Shown: piece by piece, positions 40,399 to 48,644 of the stretch | Position numbering within the stretch: position 1 is the first letter of the stretch | Layout of the letters: every line of letters starts with the position of its first letter | NCBI RefSeq assembly: GCF_013408425.1 | Contig: NZ_JACBYV010000001.1 | Span: 1,674,001-1,738,000, forward strand | Length of the DNA stretch: 64,000 bases | Direction: 5' to 3' | DNA from: Pseudomonas flavescens | GTDB lineage: Bacteria > Pseudomonadota > Gammaproteobacteria > Pseudomonadales > Pseudomonadaceae | Program-made: the position numbers and the translations under genes | The notes under the pieces: generated by a model | What the model was told of the DNA's origin: nothing | Seen by the model: only the letters and a program-made list of their open reading frames with translations | Databases searched by the model: none

Positions 40399-41001
40399 TC
40401 AGCCCAGCATGGTCACGTGCTGCGGGTGGCTGGCGACACGATCGAGCCAGGCGTTGACCGCCGGGTAGCCGCTCAGGTCGAAACCGCCCTCGTGAGCCAC
40501 GTGGGTATAGGCGTACAGGGCGATATCGGCGATGGAGTAGCGGTCACCGACCAGATACGGAGTCTGCTCCAGCTGACGCTCCATGACCCGCAGCGCCTTG
40601 TGGCCGCGCACCTGGCACACCTTGTACTCCTCGGCGCGTGCCGCTGGCATGCCTTCGAGCCACTGAATGCGACGAGCCACGGCAATGTAGGGCTCATGGC
40701 TGTATTGCTCGAAGAACTGCCATTGCAGCACCTGAGTGCGCAGGCGTGGTTCGGTCTGCAGGAACTCGCTGCCATCGGCGAGGAAATTGAGAATGGCGTT
40801 GGACTCCCAGAGGTACGAGCCGTCCTCCAGCTCCAGCACCGGAATCCTGCCATTGGGGTTCTTGGCCAGGAACTCGGGGCTCTGTGTCTCGCCCTTGAAA
40901 ATATCGATGGGCACCCATTCGAACGGTTTGCCGAGCAGGGTCAGCATCAGCTTGACCTTGTAGCAGTTGCCGGAACGGTAATCGCCATACACCTTGTACA
41001 T
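40399..41001 (-). CDS. Glutathione S-transferase family protein
   Basis: A 200-residue GST. The N-terminal thioredoxin fold has DYRSGNCYKVKLMLTLLG, the cis-proline NGRIPVLEL and glutathione-contacting LWESNAIL. The helical C-terminal domain contains GDRYSIADIALYAYTH (N-capping box). The residue pair SGN at the active site places it with bacterial theta/nu-like GSTs. The start at 41001 has AAGAGGA upstream; the frame upstream belongs to the aminotransferase antiframe. It follows the aminotransferase gene by 23 nt and is probably co-transcribed. Confidence 0.88.
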   Translation of the reverse strand: MYKVYGDYRSGNCYKVKLMLTLLGKPFEWVPIDIFKGETQSPEFLAKNPNGRIPVLELEDGSYLWESNAILNFLADGSEFLQTEPRLRTQVLQWQFFEQYSHEPYIAVARRIQWLEGMPAARAEEYKVCQVRGHKALRVMERQLEQTPYLVGDRYSIADIALYAYTHVAHEGGFDLSGYPAVNAWLDRVASHPQHVTMLG

Positions 41002-41024
41002 GTTCAAGTCCTCTTGTCCGATAG

Positions 41025-42191
41025 TCACGCCGCGTTCGCGGCCAGTCCCTGCCGCACCACACCCGCCAGCCGACGCAGCCCTTCCCCCAGGCGTTGCGGT
41101 GCCACGTGGCTGAAGTTCAGCCGCAGGTAACCGTGCTCGCGATCCGGGTCGATGAAAAACGGCTCGCCCGGCATGAATGCCACGTTCTGTGCCAGCGCCG
41201 CGTCGAGCAGCAGACGGGTGTCCTGGGGCTGCTTGAGGCGCAGCCAGAAGAACAGACCGCCCTGGGGAATCTGCCACTCGGCCAGGTCATTGAAATGTTC
41301 GACGAGCGCCGCCTGCATCGCATCACGCCGCAGGCGATAGAAATCCCGCAATTCAGCCAGATGCTCGCTGTAGCGCTCGGTACCCAGCCATTGCAGCGCC
41401 TGCCACTGACCTACGCGATTGGTATGCAGATCCGCCGACTGCTTGAGGCGCAGCAAATGCGGGTACAGATCCGCCGTGGCGATCAGGTAACCGACGCGCA
41501 GCCCCGGCAACAGGGTCTTGGAGACGGTCCCCGTGTAGATCCAGCTGGCCTTGCGCAGGCGGCTTACGATCGGTGTGGCGCTGCCTGCATCGAACACCAG
41601 TTCGCGGTAAGGCTCGTCCTCGATCAGCGTCACCTGGTAACGGTCCAGCAGGGCCGCCACGGCGTCACGTTTGGCCTCGCTGTAGCGCACGGCACTGGGG
41701 TTCTGGAACGTCGGAATCAGGTAGGCGAAAGCTGGGCGCTGGCGTTCCAGCTGCTCTTCGAGCGCCTGCAACTGCGGGCCATCGGCCTCCTGCGGCACGG
41801 CGATGCAGTCGGCGCCGAACAGCTGGAAGGCCTGCAGCGCAGCCAGGTAGGTTGGCGCCTCAAGCAGCACCTTGGTACCTGGGTCGATGAACAGCTTGCT
41901 GGCCAGGTCGAGGGTCTGCTGCGAGCCGCTGACGATCAGCACCTGGCTCGCCTCGCACGGCACGCCCAGGGCACGGGCTTCGGCGGCGATGGCTTCACGC
42001 AGCGCCGGCTCCCCCTCGCTCATCCCGTATTGGCCCATGCTGGTAGGCATCTGCGACCAGTCGAGCGTGGGCAGCATCTCTTCGGCAGGCAGGCCACCGG
42101 CGAACGACATCACCTCCGGACGCTGGGCAGCAGCGAGAATCTCTCGGATCAGGGAGCTTTTCAGGCGGGTGATGCGTTCGGAGAAGGCCAT
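41025..42191 (-). CDS. PLP-dependent aminotransferase (class I/II, LysN/AAT-like)
   Basis: A 388-residue fold-type I aminotransferase of the group related to 2-aminoadipate aminotransferase and MocR C-terminal domains. Visible features are SFAGGLPAEEMLP, YGMSEGEPALREAI, SGSQQTLDLASKLF, PTFQNPSAVRYS, EDEPYREL and the PLP lysine in YTGTVSKTLLPGLRVGYL. The ATG at 42191 is preferred over a GTG at 42200. It is divergent from the MarR gene, which probably regulates it: one of two matching palindromes lies 34 bp upstream of its start. The substrate could be aromatic, branched or aminoadipate-type amino acids. Confidence 0.9.
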   Translation of the reverse strand: MAFSERITRLKSSLIREILAAAQRPEVMSFAGGLPAEEMLPTLDWSQMPTSMGQYGMSEGEPALREAIAAEARALGVPCEASQVLIVSGSQQTLDLASKLFIDPGTKVLLEAPTYLAALQAFQLFGADCIAVPQEADGPQLQALEEQLERQRPAFAYLIPTFQNPSAVRYSEAKRDAVAALLDRYQVTLIEDEPYRELVFDAGSATPIVSRLRKASWIYTGTVSKTLLPGLRVGYLIATADLYPHLLRLKQSADLHTNRVGQWQALQWLGTERYSEHLAELRDFYRLRRDAMQAALVEHFNDLAEWQIPQGGLFFWLRLKQPQDTRLLLDAALAQNVAFMPGEPFFIDPDREHGYLRLNFSHVAPQRLGEGLRRLAGVVRQGLAANAA

Positions 42192-42224
42192 GGAGGTCAC
42201 CGGGTGATAAGTCGGGAAAATTGA

Positions 42225-42239
42225 GTCAAACTGGTTGAC
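42225..42239. promoter_or_regulatory. MarR-type operator 1 (GTCAA-N5-TTGAC)
   Basis: A perfect palindrome with 5-bp arms and 5-bp spacer. Its TTGAC arm doubles as the start of a possible -35 (TTGACC) for the MarR gene. It lies between the divergent aminotransferase and MarR genes. Confidence 0.6.
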
Positions 42240-42266
42240 CGAAAGTACGACGCCCGAGACATATAC

Positions 42267-42281
42267 GTCAACATGATTGAC
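42267..42281. promoter_or_regulatory. MarR-type operator 2 overlapping the start codon
   Basis: A second GTCAA-N5-TTGAC with identical arms and spacing; the ATG of the MarR gene lies in its spacer. The centres of the two sites are 42 bp apart, four helical turns, so both lie on the same DNA face. Confidence 0.6.
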
Positions 42282-42719
42282 CTTAAAAATTCAGCCGCTC
42301 AGCAAGCGGCCATGGAAGCCTTCTTCTTCGGTTACCAGGCGTTCACCGCCAAGGCCGACGAAATGCTCGCGCGCCGGGGGCTGTCGCGGGTGCACCAGCG
42401 CATCCTGTTCTTCATCGCCCGCCATCCCGGCTTGAGCGTCAAGGAGCTGCTCGGCTACCTGGGGGTGAGCAAGCAGGCACTGAGCATTCCCCTGCGCCAG
42501 CTGCTGGAGATGCACCTGGCGCAGAGCGTCACCGCCGAAGATGACAAGCGCAAACGCCTGCTCGGCCTTACCGCCGAAGGCGCCAATCTGGAGCGGGCCT
42601 TGCGCCGGGAACAGGTAAAGCTGCTGCAGCGTGCTTTCGATGACAGCGGCAAGCACGCGGTCGAGGGCTGGCTGGCGGTGAACAAGGCATTGAGCGGTAC
42701 AGGTCGCACAGCCGAGTAA
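42273..42719 (+). CDS. MarR-family transcriptional regulator
   Basis: A 148-residue winged-helix protein. VHQRILFFIARHPGLSVKELLGYLGVSKQALSIPLRQLLEMHL is the DNA-binding helix set and AEDDKRKRLLGLTAEG is the MarR wing. It is divergent from the aminotransferase and followed after 96 bp by a LysE-type exporter gene. Two identical palindromes in its own promoter indicate autoregulation and control of the divergent gene. The ligand is unknown; an amino acid is a reasonable guess from the neighbours. Confidence 0.92.
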   Translation: MIDLKNSAAQQAAMEAFFFGYQAFTAKADEMLARRGLSRVHQRILFFIARHPGLSVKELLGYLGVSKQALSIPLRQLLEMHLAQSVTAEDDKRKRLLGLTAEGANLERALRREQVKLLQRAFDDSGKHAVEGWLAVNKALSGTGRTAE

Positions 42720-42815
42720 CCCGGGCGCGACTGTATGGCTGCTTATAGCGGCCTCTGTACCGCGACGAACGCGCCGGCAGCCCCTATCGTGGCAACTCAA
42801 CCACGAGAATTCGCC

Positions 42816-43430
42816 ATGACACCGGAACTGCTGATCGCCTTCATCGCCTTTGCCTTCGTCACCTCGGTGACACCTGGCCCCAACAACATGATGCTGCTCG
42901 CCTCCGGGGTGAACTTCGGCCTGCGCCGCAGCGTGCCGCACATGCTCGGCATCAGCCTCGGCTTCATGGTGCTGGTGATGTGCGTGGGGTTCGGTCTGGG
43001 TCAGGTATTCGAGCAGGTACCGGCGCTTTACACCCTGCTGCGCTACCTGGGGGCGGCCTATCTGCTCTACCTGGCCTGGAAGATCGCCGGCTCCGGCGCT
43101 CCGGACAGCACGACGGGCGAACGTGGCAAGCCCTTCACCTTTCTTCAGGCCGCCGCTTTTCAGTGGGTCAATCCCAAGGCCTGGGTGATGGCCATCGGCG
43201 CCATCACCACCTACACGCCGCAGGAGAACTTCCTGGTCAACGTGCTGCTGATCGCCGGATTGTTCGCGCTGGTCAACTGCCCCAGCGTGGGGCTGTGGAC
43301 GGTCGCCGGCTCGCTGCTGCGCAACTGGTTGCGCAACCCCCGTGTACTGCGTGCCTTCAACATAGGCATGGCGGTGCTGCTGGTGGCCTCGCTGTACCCG
43401 ATCTTCGCCGACATGAAAGGAGTGCTGTGA
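42816..43430 (+). CDS. LysE/RhtB-family amino acid exporter
   Basis: A 204-residue inner-membrane protein with about six transmembrane helices and the family signature TSVTPGPNNMMLLASGVNFGLRRSVPHMLGI. Family members export lysine, homoserine, threonine or other amino acids. The start at 42816 gives the usual length. The stop overlaps the start of the BenE-type gene (TGATG), so the two are translationally coupled. Confidence 0.9.
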   Translation: MTPELLIAFIAFAFVTSVTPGPNNMMLLASGVNFGLRRSVPHMLGISLGFMVLVMCVGFGLGQVFEQVPALYTLLRYLGAAYLLYLAWKIAGSGAPDSTTGERGKPFTFLQAAAFQWVNPKAWVMAIGAITTYTPQENFLVNVLLIAGLFALVNCPSVGLWTVAGSLLRNWLRNPRVLRAFNIGMAVLLVASLYPIFADMKGVL

Positions 43431-44623
43431 TGCTCGAGAGCAGCCATGCGCGCCTGCGTCCGCTGGCCGACACCTCGACCTCCGCCGTGGTGGCCGGCTT
43501 CATCGGCATGCTCACGGGCTACACCAGCTCGCTGGTGCTGATGTTCCAGGCGGGCCAGGCTGCCGGGCTCAGCGCCGGGCAGATTTCCTCGTGGATCTGG
43601 GCGCTGTCGATCGGCATGGCGGTGACCTGCATCGGTCTGTCCCTGCGCTACCGCGCGCCGATCATGGTCGCCTGGTCGACCCCCGGCGCGGCACTGCTGA
43701 TCACCAGCCTGCCCGGCGTGCCTTACAGCGAGGCGATTGGCGCCTATATCCTGTGCTCCGCGCTGATTCTGATCTGCGGCCTGACCGGCAGCTTCGACCG
43801 CATCATGCGGCGCATCCCCGGCTCCATCGCCGCCGCCCTGCTGGCCGGCGTGCTGTTCAAGATCGCCCTGGAAATCTGCGTGGCCGCCGAGCAGCAACCG
43901 TTGCTGGTGATCGCCATGCTGTTCGCCTACCTGCTGGGCAAACGCCTGCTGCCCCGCTACGCCGTACTGGCGGCGCTGCTGGTCGGCTGCGTGCTGGCTG
44001 GCACCCTGGGGCTGCTGAATTTCTCCCAGTTCGAGTTGCAACTGGCGACGCCGGAATGGACCACACCCAGCTTCTCCATCGCCGCGGCGATCAGCATCGG
44101 CATTCCTTTGTTCATCGTCGCCATGGCCTCGCAGAACCTGCCAGGCATGGCGGTGCTGCGCGCCAACGGCTATGACGTTCCGGCATCGCCACTGCTCAAC
44201 ACCACCAGCCTGGTGTCGATCCTCTTGGCACCGTTCGGCTCCCACGGCATTCACATGGCGGCCATCAGCGCGGCGATCTGCGCTGGCCCCGAGGCCCATG
44301 AGGATCCACGCAAGCGTTACACGGCGGCGATCTGGTGCGGGGTGTTCTACGGCATCGCCGGGCTGTTCGGCGCCACCCTCGCCGCCCTGTTCGCTGCACT
44401 GCCCAAGGCGCTGATCCTGTCCATCGCCGCCCTGGCACTGTTCGCCTCGATCATCGGCGGCCTGACCCAGGCCATGAGCGAACCCAAGGAACGCGAAGCG
44501 GCGCTGATCACCTTTCTCGTCACCGCATCGGGAATGACCCTGTTCGGCGTCGGTTCGGCGTTCTGGGGCATCGTCGCCGGCTTGCTGACTCTGGCGCTGC
44601 TCAATGGCGGCAAACGTGTCTGA
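43430..44623 (+). CDS. BenE-family benzoate/proton symporter-like transporter
   Basis: A 397-residue membrane protein with about 12 helices. ADTSTSAVVAGFIGMLTGYTSSLVLMFQA and MVAWSTPGAALL are BenE features, as is AAICAGPEAHEDPRKRYTAAIWCG. BenE proteins import benzoate. Here there are no benzoate catabolic genes, so the substrate may differ. The ATG overlaps the LysE stop (TGATG). The longer frame upstream is an antiframe of the exporter gene. Confidence 0.88.
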   Translation: MLESSHARLRPLADTSTSAVVAGFIGMLTGYTSSLVLMFQAGQAAGLSAGQISSWIWALSIGMAVTCIGLSLRYRAPIMVAWSTPGAALLITSLPGVPYSEAIGAYILCSALILICGLTGSFDRIMRRIPGSIAAALLAGVLFKIALEICVAAEQQPLLVIAMLFAYLLGKRLLPRYAVLAALLVGCVLAGTLGLLNFSQFELQLATPEWTTPSFSIAAAISIGIPLFIVAMASQNLPGMAVLRANGYDVPASPLLNTTSLVSILLAPFGSHGIHMAAISAAICAGPEAHEDPRKRYTAAIWCGVFYGIAGLFGATLAALFAALPKALILSIAALALFASIIGGLTQAMSEPKEREAALITFLVTASGMTLFGVGSAFWGIVAGLLTLALLNGGKRV

Positions 44624-44652
44624 GCGGCGATGAACATATCGAGGCCCCTGGC

Positions 44653-45513
44653 ATGCCGTTGAGCTTTCACAAGATGCACGCCAATGGCGATGACTTCGTG
44701 GTGGTCGACTCACGCAACTCGCTCAACCCGATAACAAGCGCCCTGGCTCGACGCCTGGGCGATCGCAAGCGCGGTATCGGCTTCAATCAACTGGCCGTGA
44801 TACTCGATTGCGCTGATGCCGACGCACGCCTGACGTTCTGGAACGCCGATGGCTCGATGCTGGATGCCTGTGGTAGCGCGACCCGGGGCGTTGCGGACCT
44901 GCTGATGCGCGAGTCGAGCGTCACCAGGCTGGTACTGCGCAGCAACCGGGGCTTGCTGACCTGCGAACGTACCAGCAATGCAGCCATTGCCGTGAGCATG
45001 GGGGAGCCGCTGTTCGGCTGGGCGAATATCCCCCTGGCCGAGGAGCACGACACAGTTGCCTTACCGCTCGCCGGCACCCCAGCGGCCTGCAGCATGGGCA
45101 ATCCGCACTGCACCTATTTCGTCGATGACCTGACAGCGCTGGATATCGCCACACTCGGCCCGGTGCTGGAGATCAACCCACTGTTCCCCAGCAAAACCAA
45201 TGTGCACTTCGTGCAGATCATCGACCGCAAACGCATCAGGCTGCGCATCTGGGAACGCGGCGGCGGCATTCCCCTCGGCTCGGGGTCCTGCTGCTGCGGC
45301 GCCGCGGTCAACGGCATGCGTCGCGGCCTGCTGGACGACACCGTCGATGTCGAATGCGATGGCGGCACGGCGACGGTTCACTGGGATGGCAGCGGCCCGG
45401 TATTTCTCACCGGACCGGTAGCGCACAGCTTTTCCGGCGTTATCGCGGATAGCGTATTGTCCACGACCAGCACCGGACTACCTGAACCCGCGACCCGAAG
45501 CGCCCGCCTCTAG
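44653..45513 (+). CDS. Diaminopimelate epimerase-like protein with altered active site
   Basis: A 286-residue protein of the DapF fold: N-terminal FHKMHANGDDFVVVD, first catalytic cysteine in NADGSMLDACGSATRG, and the WERGGG turn in the C-terminal half. In canonical DapF that turn is followed by a second catalytic cysteine (ACGTG). Here the segment reads PLGSGSCCCGAAV, so the expected cysteine position is Ser and a Cys triplet follows slightly later. It may be an amino acid racemase/epimerase of different specificity, a dehydratase-like variant or inactive. It lies 29 bp after the BenE-like gene, in the MarR operon. Confidence 0.8.
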   Translation: MPLSFHKMHANGDDFVVVDSRNSLNPITSALARRLGDRKRGIGFNQLAVILDCADADARLTFWNADGSMLDACGSATRGVADLLMRESSVTRLVLRSNRGLLTCERTSNAAIAVSMGEPLFGWANIPLAEEHDTVALPLAGTPAACSMGNPHCTYFVDDLTALDIATLGPVLEINPLFPSKTNVHFVQIIDRKRIRLRIWERGGGIPLGSGSCCCGAAVNGMRRGLLDDTVDVECDGGTATVHWDGSGPVFLTGPVAHSFSGVIADSVLSTTSTGLPEPATRSARL

Positions 45514-46406
45514 ACACTACGCTCGGCCTCCGTCGCCAGCTGCTTGCCATGGGCCGCATTGACCCACCAGCCGAATGCGGCGGCGGTGAAGAACATGATG
45601 ATGCTGTACAGCGCCGCGGGAATCGCCATGGTGCTGTTGTTCAGCAATACCGGGCTGAGCGCCAGGGCGATGGCCAGGGTGCCGTTGTGGATGCCGATCT
45701 CCATGCCGATGGCGATGGCCTGCCGCAGGCTCAGTTTGAGCAGGCGCGGCACGAAGTAGCCCACCGCCAGGCTCAGCAGATTGAATGCGAGGGCCGCCGC
45801 ACCGACTACCGGTGCGTAATCGAGCACGGTCTGCCAGTCCTTGACCAGTGCCAGGACGATGATCAGCAGCAGGAACAGCGCCGAGATGATCTTCACCGGG
45901 TTTTCCATGCGCAGGGCGAAGCCTGGAAAGCGGCTACGCAGGAACATGCCGATGGCCACCGGCCCCAGTACGATGGCGAAAACCTGCACCACCTTGGCGA
46001 ACTGCAGCGGAATCGCCTGGTCGCCCTCCATGAAGTAGGCCAGCGACAGGTTGACGATGAAGGGCATGGTCAGCACCGCGACAACCGAGTTCACCGCCGT
46101 CAGGGTGATGTTCAGCGCCACGTCGCCATGTGCCAGGTGGCTGTACAGGTTGGCGGAGGTGCCACCAGGCGACGCGGCCAGCAGCATCATGCCCACGGCC
46201 AGGGCAGGCGCCAGGCCGAATGCCTGCACCATGAAGAAACAGGCCACCGGTAACAGCAGCAGTTGGCAGAACAGGCCGATCAGCACCGGTTTGGGGTACT
46301 TCACCACCCGGGCGAAATCCGCCAGGGTCAGGGACAAGCCCAGGCCGAGCATGATGATGCCCAAAGCCAGGGGAAGAAACACGCTCAGCAAAGGACTTGC
46401 AGTCAT
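45510..46406 (-). CDS. Bile acid:sodium symporter (BASS) family transporter
   Basis: A 298-residue membrane protein with about nine to ten helices. The opening LGIIMLGLGLSLTLADFARVVKYPK, the AASPGGTSANLYSHLAHGDVALNITLTAVNS sodium-site region and GMEIGIHNGTLAIALA are characteristic of BASS (ASBT/PanS-like) proteins. Bacterial members carry bile acids, pantoate, pyruvate or other organic anions. The start at 46406 is chosen because the membrane segment starts there. Its stop overlaps the end of the DapF-like gene by 4 nt. Confidence 0.9.
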   Translation of the reverse strand: MTASPLLSVFLPLALGIIMLGLGLSLTLADFARVVKYPKPVLIGLFCQLLLLPVACFFMVQAFGLAPALAVGMMLLAASPGGTSANLYSHLAHGDVALNITLTAVNSVVAVLTMPFIVNLSLAYFMEGDQAIPLQFAKVVQVFAIVLGPVAIGMFLRSRFPGFALRMENPVKIISALFLLLIIVLALVKDWQTVLDYAPVVGAAALAFNLLSLAVGYFVPRLLKLSLRQAIAIGMEIGIHNGTLAIALALSPVLLNNSTMAIPAALYSIIMFFTAAAFGWWVNAAHGKQLATEAERSV

Positions 46407-46601
46407 CGGTACATCTCCGCGGTCTGACTTCCGTGATCCTGATCCACACTGTAGCGGGCAATCGCCGGCCTGCGCATGAGGCGCGGCAGCAAACCCAGCC
46501 CCATCAGTTCGATGGATCGACAGACATTCGGCCACTGCGACATCCTTGTCCAATACCCCGGCGAGGATTATCACCACTGCTTATTTCAACGGAGGTTTTC
46601 C

Positions 46602-47606
46602 ATGTCCACTCAGCTCAACCGCCAGTTTCTGCTCGCCAAACGCCCGACCGGTATGGTCAGCCGCGATACGTTCGATTACGTGGAAAAACCGGTCGGCGAA
46701 CCTGGCAGCGGGCAGATCCTGGTCAAGAATCTCTATCTGTCGCTGGATCCGGCCATGCGCGGCTGGATGAACGAAGGCAAGTCCTATATCGCGCCGGTTG
46801 GCCTGGGCGATGTGATGCGCGCACTCGGCGTGGGTGAAGTGATTGCCTCCAACCACCCGGACTACGCAGTCGGCGACCACGTCAACGGCGCCCTGGGTGT
46901 GCAGGACTACTTCCTCGGCGAGCCGAAGGGCTTCTACAAGGTCGATCCGCAGCGTGCCCCCCTGCCAGTCTACCTGTCGGCCCTCGGCATGACGGGCATG
47001 ACCGCTTACTTCGCCCTGCTCGACGTCGGCGCGCCGAAGAGCGGCGACACCGTGGTGCTTTCCGGTGCAGCCGGAGCGGTGGGCAGCATTGCCGGGCAGA
47101 TCGCCAAGCTCAAGGGCTGCCGGGTCATCGGCATCGCCGGTGGCGCGGAAAAATGCGCCTACCTGACCGATGAGCTGGGCTTCGATGCGGCCATCGACTA
47201 CAAGAGCGAGTCGCTGCCCGAGGCGCTCAAGCGCGAGTGTCCGAAAGGCATCGACGTGTACTTCGACAACGTCGGTGGCGACACCCTCGATGCGGTACTC
47301 GGCCGCCTGGCTCCCAAGGCGCGCATCGTCATCTGCGGCGCCATCAGCCAGTACAACAACAAGGAAGCGGTCAAGGGCCCGGCCAACTACCTGTCCCTGC
47401 TGGTCAACCGCGCACGCATGGAGGGCTTCGTGGTGATGGATCACGCGGCCAACTTCGCCAGTGCAGCGGCTGAAATCGGCGGTTGGCTGGCCAGCGGCAA
47501 GGTCAAGTCGAAGGAGCACGTGGTCGAGGGCCTGGAAACCTTCCCGGAAACCCTGCTCAAGCTTTTCAAAGGGGAAAACTTCGGCAAACTGGTGCTCAAG
47601 GTCTGA
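46602..47606 (+). CDS. NADP-dependent, zinc-independent MDR oxidoreductase (CurA/PTGR-like)
   Basis: A 334-residue medium-chain dehydrogenase/reductase of the leukotriene B4 12-hydroxydehydrogenase / curcumin reductase group. The opening RQFLLAKRPTGMVSRDTFDYVE, LSLDPAMRGWM, the Rossmann motif VVLSGAAGAVGSIAGQIAKLKGCRVIGIAGG and FDNVGGDTLDAVL are diagnostic. Zinc ligands are absent. It reduces double bonds of alpha,beta-unsaturated ketones or aldehydes with NADPH. GGAGG 8 nt before the ATG at 46602 is a strong ribosome site. Confidence 0.92.
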   Translation: MSTQLNRQFLLAKRPTGMVSRDTFDYVEKPVGEPGSGQILVKNLYLSLDPAMRGWMNEGKSYIAPVGLGDVMRALGVGEVIASNHPDYAVGDHVNGALGVQDYFLGEPKGFYKVDPQRAPLPVYLSALGMTGMTAYFALLDVGAPKSGDTVVLSGAAGAVGSIAGQIAKLKGCRVIGIAGGAEKCAYLTDELGFDAAIDYKSESLPEALKRECPKGIDVYFDNVGGDTLDAVLGRLAPKARIVICGAISQYNNKEAVKGPANYLSLLVNRARMEGFVVMDHAANFASAAAEIGGWLASGKVKSKEHVVEGLETFPETLLKLFKGENFGKLVLKV

Positions 47607-47612
47607 GCCATT

Positions 47613-47639
47613 CGGCGAGCGGCCCCCTGCCGCTCGCCG
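47613..47639 (+). terminator. Hairpin after the MDR oxidoreductase gene
   Basis: A 10-bp perfect stem CGGCGAGCGG/CCGCTCGCCG with a 7-nt loop, 7 nt after the stop. No T-run follows, so it may protect the 3' end rather than terminate by itself. Confidence 0.45.
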
Positions 47640-47772
47640 TCAGTGATCACAGACCAAAAAAAGATGGCCATAAGCCAGCAAATGACTTGAGTCGTTGTAG
47701 ACAGTTCGGGTAGTTTCGCCGCCATGCTGTTCGCCCACCGGGGCAGGCTGATCCTTCACGCCAGGAGCCCTG

Positions 47773-48180
47773 ATGGAACTTGTCTTCACTGTCATAGCGA
47801 TCGTGCTGGTCGGCACTGCCTATCTGCTGTTACAGCACTTTCGCGGAGGCGCGGCGCAGTGCCGCCGCCCCATCGGCGAGTGGTTGTCCAGCTACCAGGC
47901 ACGGAGCCCGGTCGAGCAGCACGAAATGGCTGAAATGCTGCTGCGGCGGTCCATACGCCTGGCTGCCAACATGGGCGTGCAGATCAACCTCGACGAACTC
48001 CTCGGCAACGGCGCGGAGCCAGCCGACCTGATCGCTGCCTGGCAGGTTCGACTGCCCGGCGTCATACCGGCAGCCTATCTGCCAGGCACCCCGGCGAGCA
48101 CCGTCGGCGCCCTGCTGTTGATTCAACAGGTCGACCCGTCGCGCTTTCATGAATTGCTCGGGCAATCCGCTGCTGGCTGA
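47773..48180 (+). CDS. Hypothetical membrane-anchored protein
   Basis: A 135-residue protein not recognised. One N-terminal transmembrane helix (LVFTVIAIVLVGTAYLLLQHF) is followed by a soluble domain with HEMAEMLLRRSIRLAANMGVQINLDELLG and a proline-rich C-terminal part. It probably sits in the inner membrane facing the cytoplasm. A Shine-Dalgarno-like CAGGAG lies 6-7 nt upstream of the ATG. No operon partner. Confidence 0.55.
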   Translation: MELVFTVIAIVLVGTAYLLLQHFRGGAAQCRRPIGEWLSSYQARSPVEQHEMAEMLLRRSIRLAANMGVQINLDELLGNGAEPADLIAAWQVRLPGVIPAAYLPGTPASTVGALLLIQQVDPSRFHELLGQSAAG

Positions 48181-48279
48181 AACGAGCCAGCCCCTGCCAA
48201 TCGCCAACCATAGCGAACGCAGTTCGGATGCGTCGATCCGCCAGATGATCGGCCAGCGGATCGATGATTGCGCAGCAGG

Positions 48280-48372
48280 TCAGAGGCTGCGCATGAGGAT
48301 GATCGGCAAGGCAGTGAACAGTGCGGTAACCAGAAGCAGAATCAGCAGCAGATCCAGGCTATAAAAAGTCAC
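48280..48372 (-). CDS. Candidate 30-residue small membrane protein
   Basis: A short frame with GTG start at 48372, encoding MTFYSLDLLLILLLVTALFT followed by ALPIILMRSL, which is almost entirely one hydrophobic helix with a basic C-terminus. A perfect GGAGG lies 5 nt before the GTG. A 7-bp hairpin (GCGAGCA/TGCTCGC, 48385-48405) sits just upstream and might control access. Size and composition resemble single-helix accessory peptides of membrane complexes, but no homologue can be named. Coding status rests on the ribosome site and helix only. Confidence 0.45.
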   Translation of the reverse strand: MTFYSLDLLLILLLVTALFTALPIILMRSL

Positions 48373-48644
48373 GTCATCCTCCAGGCGAGCATACTTGGTG
48401 CTCGCATCGGGTTTAACAGCATCTACGGCAAGGTTGTCGTTTGTCGCGCTGCACGGCCGCGCCCGGCCGGCGTCGCTGATGAGCGCCCAGAGCCCTTGCC
48501 GATCGCTGCCTCTACACGATAGCTCAGACCTTCGCTCGTGACACGCGGGTGCGGCGGTAGTGCAGAACCCGCGGACCATTGAGGGGGAACTTCTGGGCCC
48601 TGAGGCCTACAGAAAACTGTATTGGCTTTTTCAGGGGACCCGAA
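48373..48644. other. Intergenic region without identified gene
   Basis: A 272-bp stretch between the small membrane frame and the divergent MscS-type gene. Apart from the 7-bp hairpin at 48385-48405, I see no convincing promoter pair or further coding signal. Confidence 0.5.

Noticed and set aside
42980..43429. N-terminal extension of the BenE-type protein
   Set aside because: It overlaps the LysE-type gene in another frame; the TGATG junction gives a clean start at 43430.
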